DNA of 5,702 bases from Prevotellaceae bacterium (GTDB lineage Bacteria > Bacteroidota > Bacteroidia > Bacteroidales > UBA932), in NCBI GenBank assembly GCA_031278495.1, contig JAITKG010000036.1, positions 1 through 5,702 of the forward strand, given 5' to 3'. Shown in pieces: positions 4,807-5,702 of this stretch (position 1 is its first letter; each line of letters begins with the position of its first letter). Under the pieces are notes generated by a model that saw only the letters and a program-made list of their open reading frames with translations, searched no databases and was not told the origin of the DNA. Made by a program: the position numbers and the translations under genes.

Positions 4807-5702
4807 CTACCGTACACAAACGGCTGCCAGCGCCGCATGGTCGCCAGTACAGTTTGAACAACCACTACCATTGGGGCAAGTGCCGTTTATCGTAACACAA
4901 CCTGGCCTTTTGTAAACTGCCCAAACTGTTCCCTGGTCGGCAGCATACCAGTGGCATATTGTTAATATACCTGCTGATTGCATGCAGGCAAGTTCGGTAC
5001 AGTTTGCTAATCTCCATCCGCCCCCTTTATTGCTACAGTAAGTTTTCGCGGTTGCCCTTGTGTATCCGCTGTTGCCAAATGCAACTTCGTACACTTCAAC
5101 GTTACATCCGGTATAAGTAGAAGCTCCGTCCGCTGATAAGTTTCGACAATACCCCCCGACAGTCGTTAAGCCCGAAGCACAACCGCAAGAATTTGGCGCC
5201 ACATCCCGAGATGATGGATTAGTTACTGCGATTGATGCTGTTTTGCTGTCTGTACTGGTACAGCCTACCGAAGAACGAACTTTTAATGTGTAATTAGTCG
5301 TTGCTGTTGGGGTAACTGTTTTAGTAGGGGAGGCTTGCCACGAACTGCCATTATCAAAACTATAGGAAGCAGCTCCACTTGCCACAGCCGTCAAGATGGC
5401 AGAAGAACCATTACATATAGATGTTGGGTTTGCCGTAAGCGAAGTTGTAGTCGGTACCGGAAATAAACCGGGGCAACCGGTCGCATCAGTGATAGATGTA
5501 ATGCAACCACCGGAATAACTTGTTACACCTGCGCCGAGAGAAGAACCATTAACTACAAACGGCGGCGTACCTTTTAAAGTATAACTGTTTCCGTTTATGA
5601 CTGCATTCGGCGGATAGTCGGACACATAAGCGCACCAGTTGAATTTGGCAGGGACATTGCCTAATGTTACAGTTACCGTACCATTGTACGTGCCGGAACT
5701 TC
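4807..5702 (-). CDS. Large secreted/surface protein, C-terminal part (Ig-like and Cys-rich WRL/EL domain)
   Basis: The reading frame is open to the right edge, giving the last 297 residues of a longer protein whose start and signal peptide are not seen. A GTG at 5623-5625 is internal, not a start: the frame continues upstream as FNWCAYVSDYPP. In the fragment, residues about 1-80 are Gly/Asn/Thr-rich. Residues about 84-165 (TTTSLTANPTSICNGSSA to SIAVTNPSS) form one Ig-like/PKD-like repeat common in Bacteroidota surface proteins. The last 126 residues contain 13 cysteines and the block YCSNKGGGWRLANCTELACM, resembling the WRL-EL core of DUF1566 or Fibrobacter-paralogous (FISUMP-like) domains. 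No type IX secretion C-terminal domain is visible after it. A disulphide-bonded adhesin or carbohydrate-binding surface protein is plausible but not shown. The stop is TAG at 4807-4809, followed by the hairpin-rich spacer. Confidence 0.8.
   Translation of the reverse strand, partial: SSGTYNGTVTVTLGNVPAKFNWCAYVSDYPPNAVINGNSYTLKGTPPFVVNGSSLGAGVTSYSGGCITSITDATGCPGLFPVPTTTSLTANPTSICNGSSAILTAVASGAASYSFDNGSSWQASPTKTVTPTATTNYTLKVRSSVGCTSTDSKTASIAVTNPSSRDVAPNSCGCASGLTTVGGYCRNLSADGASTYTGCNVEVYEVAFGNSGYTRATAKTYCSNKGGGWRLANCTELACMQSAGILTICHWYAADQGTVWAVYKRPGCVTINGTCPNGSGCSNCTGDHAALAAVCVR

Noticed and set aside
4673..4861. Minus-strand open frame of 62 codons in the spacer.
   Set aside because: It starts inside the surface-protein gene in another frame and crosses the hairpin region; there is no start signal or domain.

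Overview
The window suggests a Bacteroidota genome, most likely Bacteroidales. The gene content fits this: a pyrH-frr pair, a Bacteroidales-type O-antigen/polysaccharide flippase start, and an Ig-like plus Cys-rich surface protein. So do a TAnnTTTG-type -7 promoter element ahead of pyrH, the lack of clear Shine-Dalgarno sequences, and AT-rich spacers between moderately GC-rich genes. I infer no closer taxon from the sequence.

Every supportable gene lies on the minus strand, so transcription runs from high to low coordinates. From right to left: (1) 4807-5702 is the 3' part of a large secreted or surface protein with an Ig-like repeat and a Cys-rich WRL/EL domain; its beginning lies beyond the right edge. 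(2) 4583-4806 is a 200-base non-coding spacer with at least four hairpins and a strong rho-independent terminator. Two hairpins fold better as minus-strand RNA, so the spacer may hold a small structured RNA or a structured 3' UTR. (3) pyrH (UMP kinase) follows its own -7 promoter element. (4) frr (ribosome recycling factor) lies 57 bases after pyrH, with a GC-rich hairpin around the pyrH stop codon. (5) A 984-residue exported protein overlaps the frr stop by ATGA. It appears to combine a metallopeptidase (HExxH), a TolB-like propeller and an Omp85-type outer-membrane barrel. (6) Two bases after its stop begins a polysaccharide flippase that runs off the left edge.

Genes 3 to 6 look like one operon joining nucleotide metabolism and translation (pyrH, frr) to envelope biogenesis (barrel protein, flippase). 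The most unusual feature is the start of the 984-residue gene. Its signal peptide is written almost entirely in tandem 7-base repeats (AATGAAT and CCGTTTG/CCGTTCA types). Because 7 is not a multiple of 3, gain or loss of a single unit would switch the frame, so the gene could be phase-variable. No mobile element, CRISPR array, tRNA or rRNA is seen.
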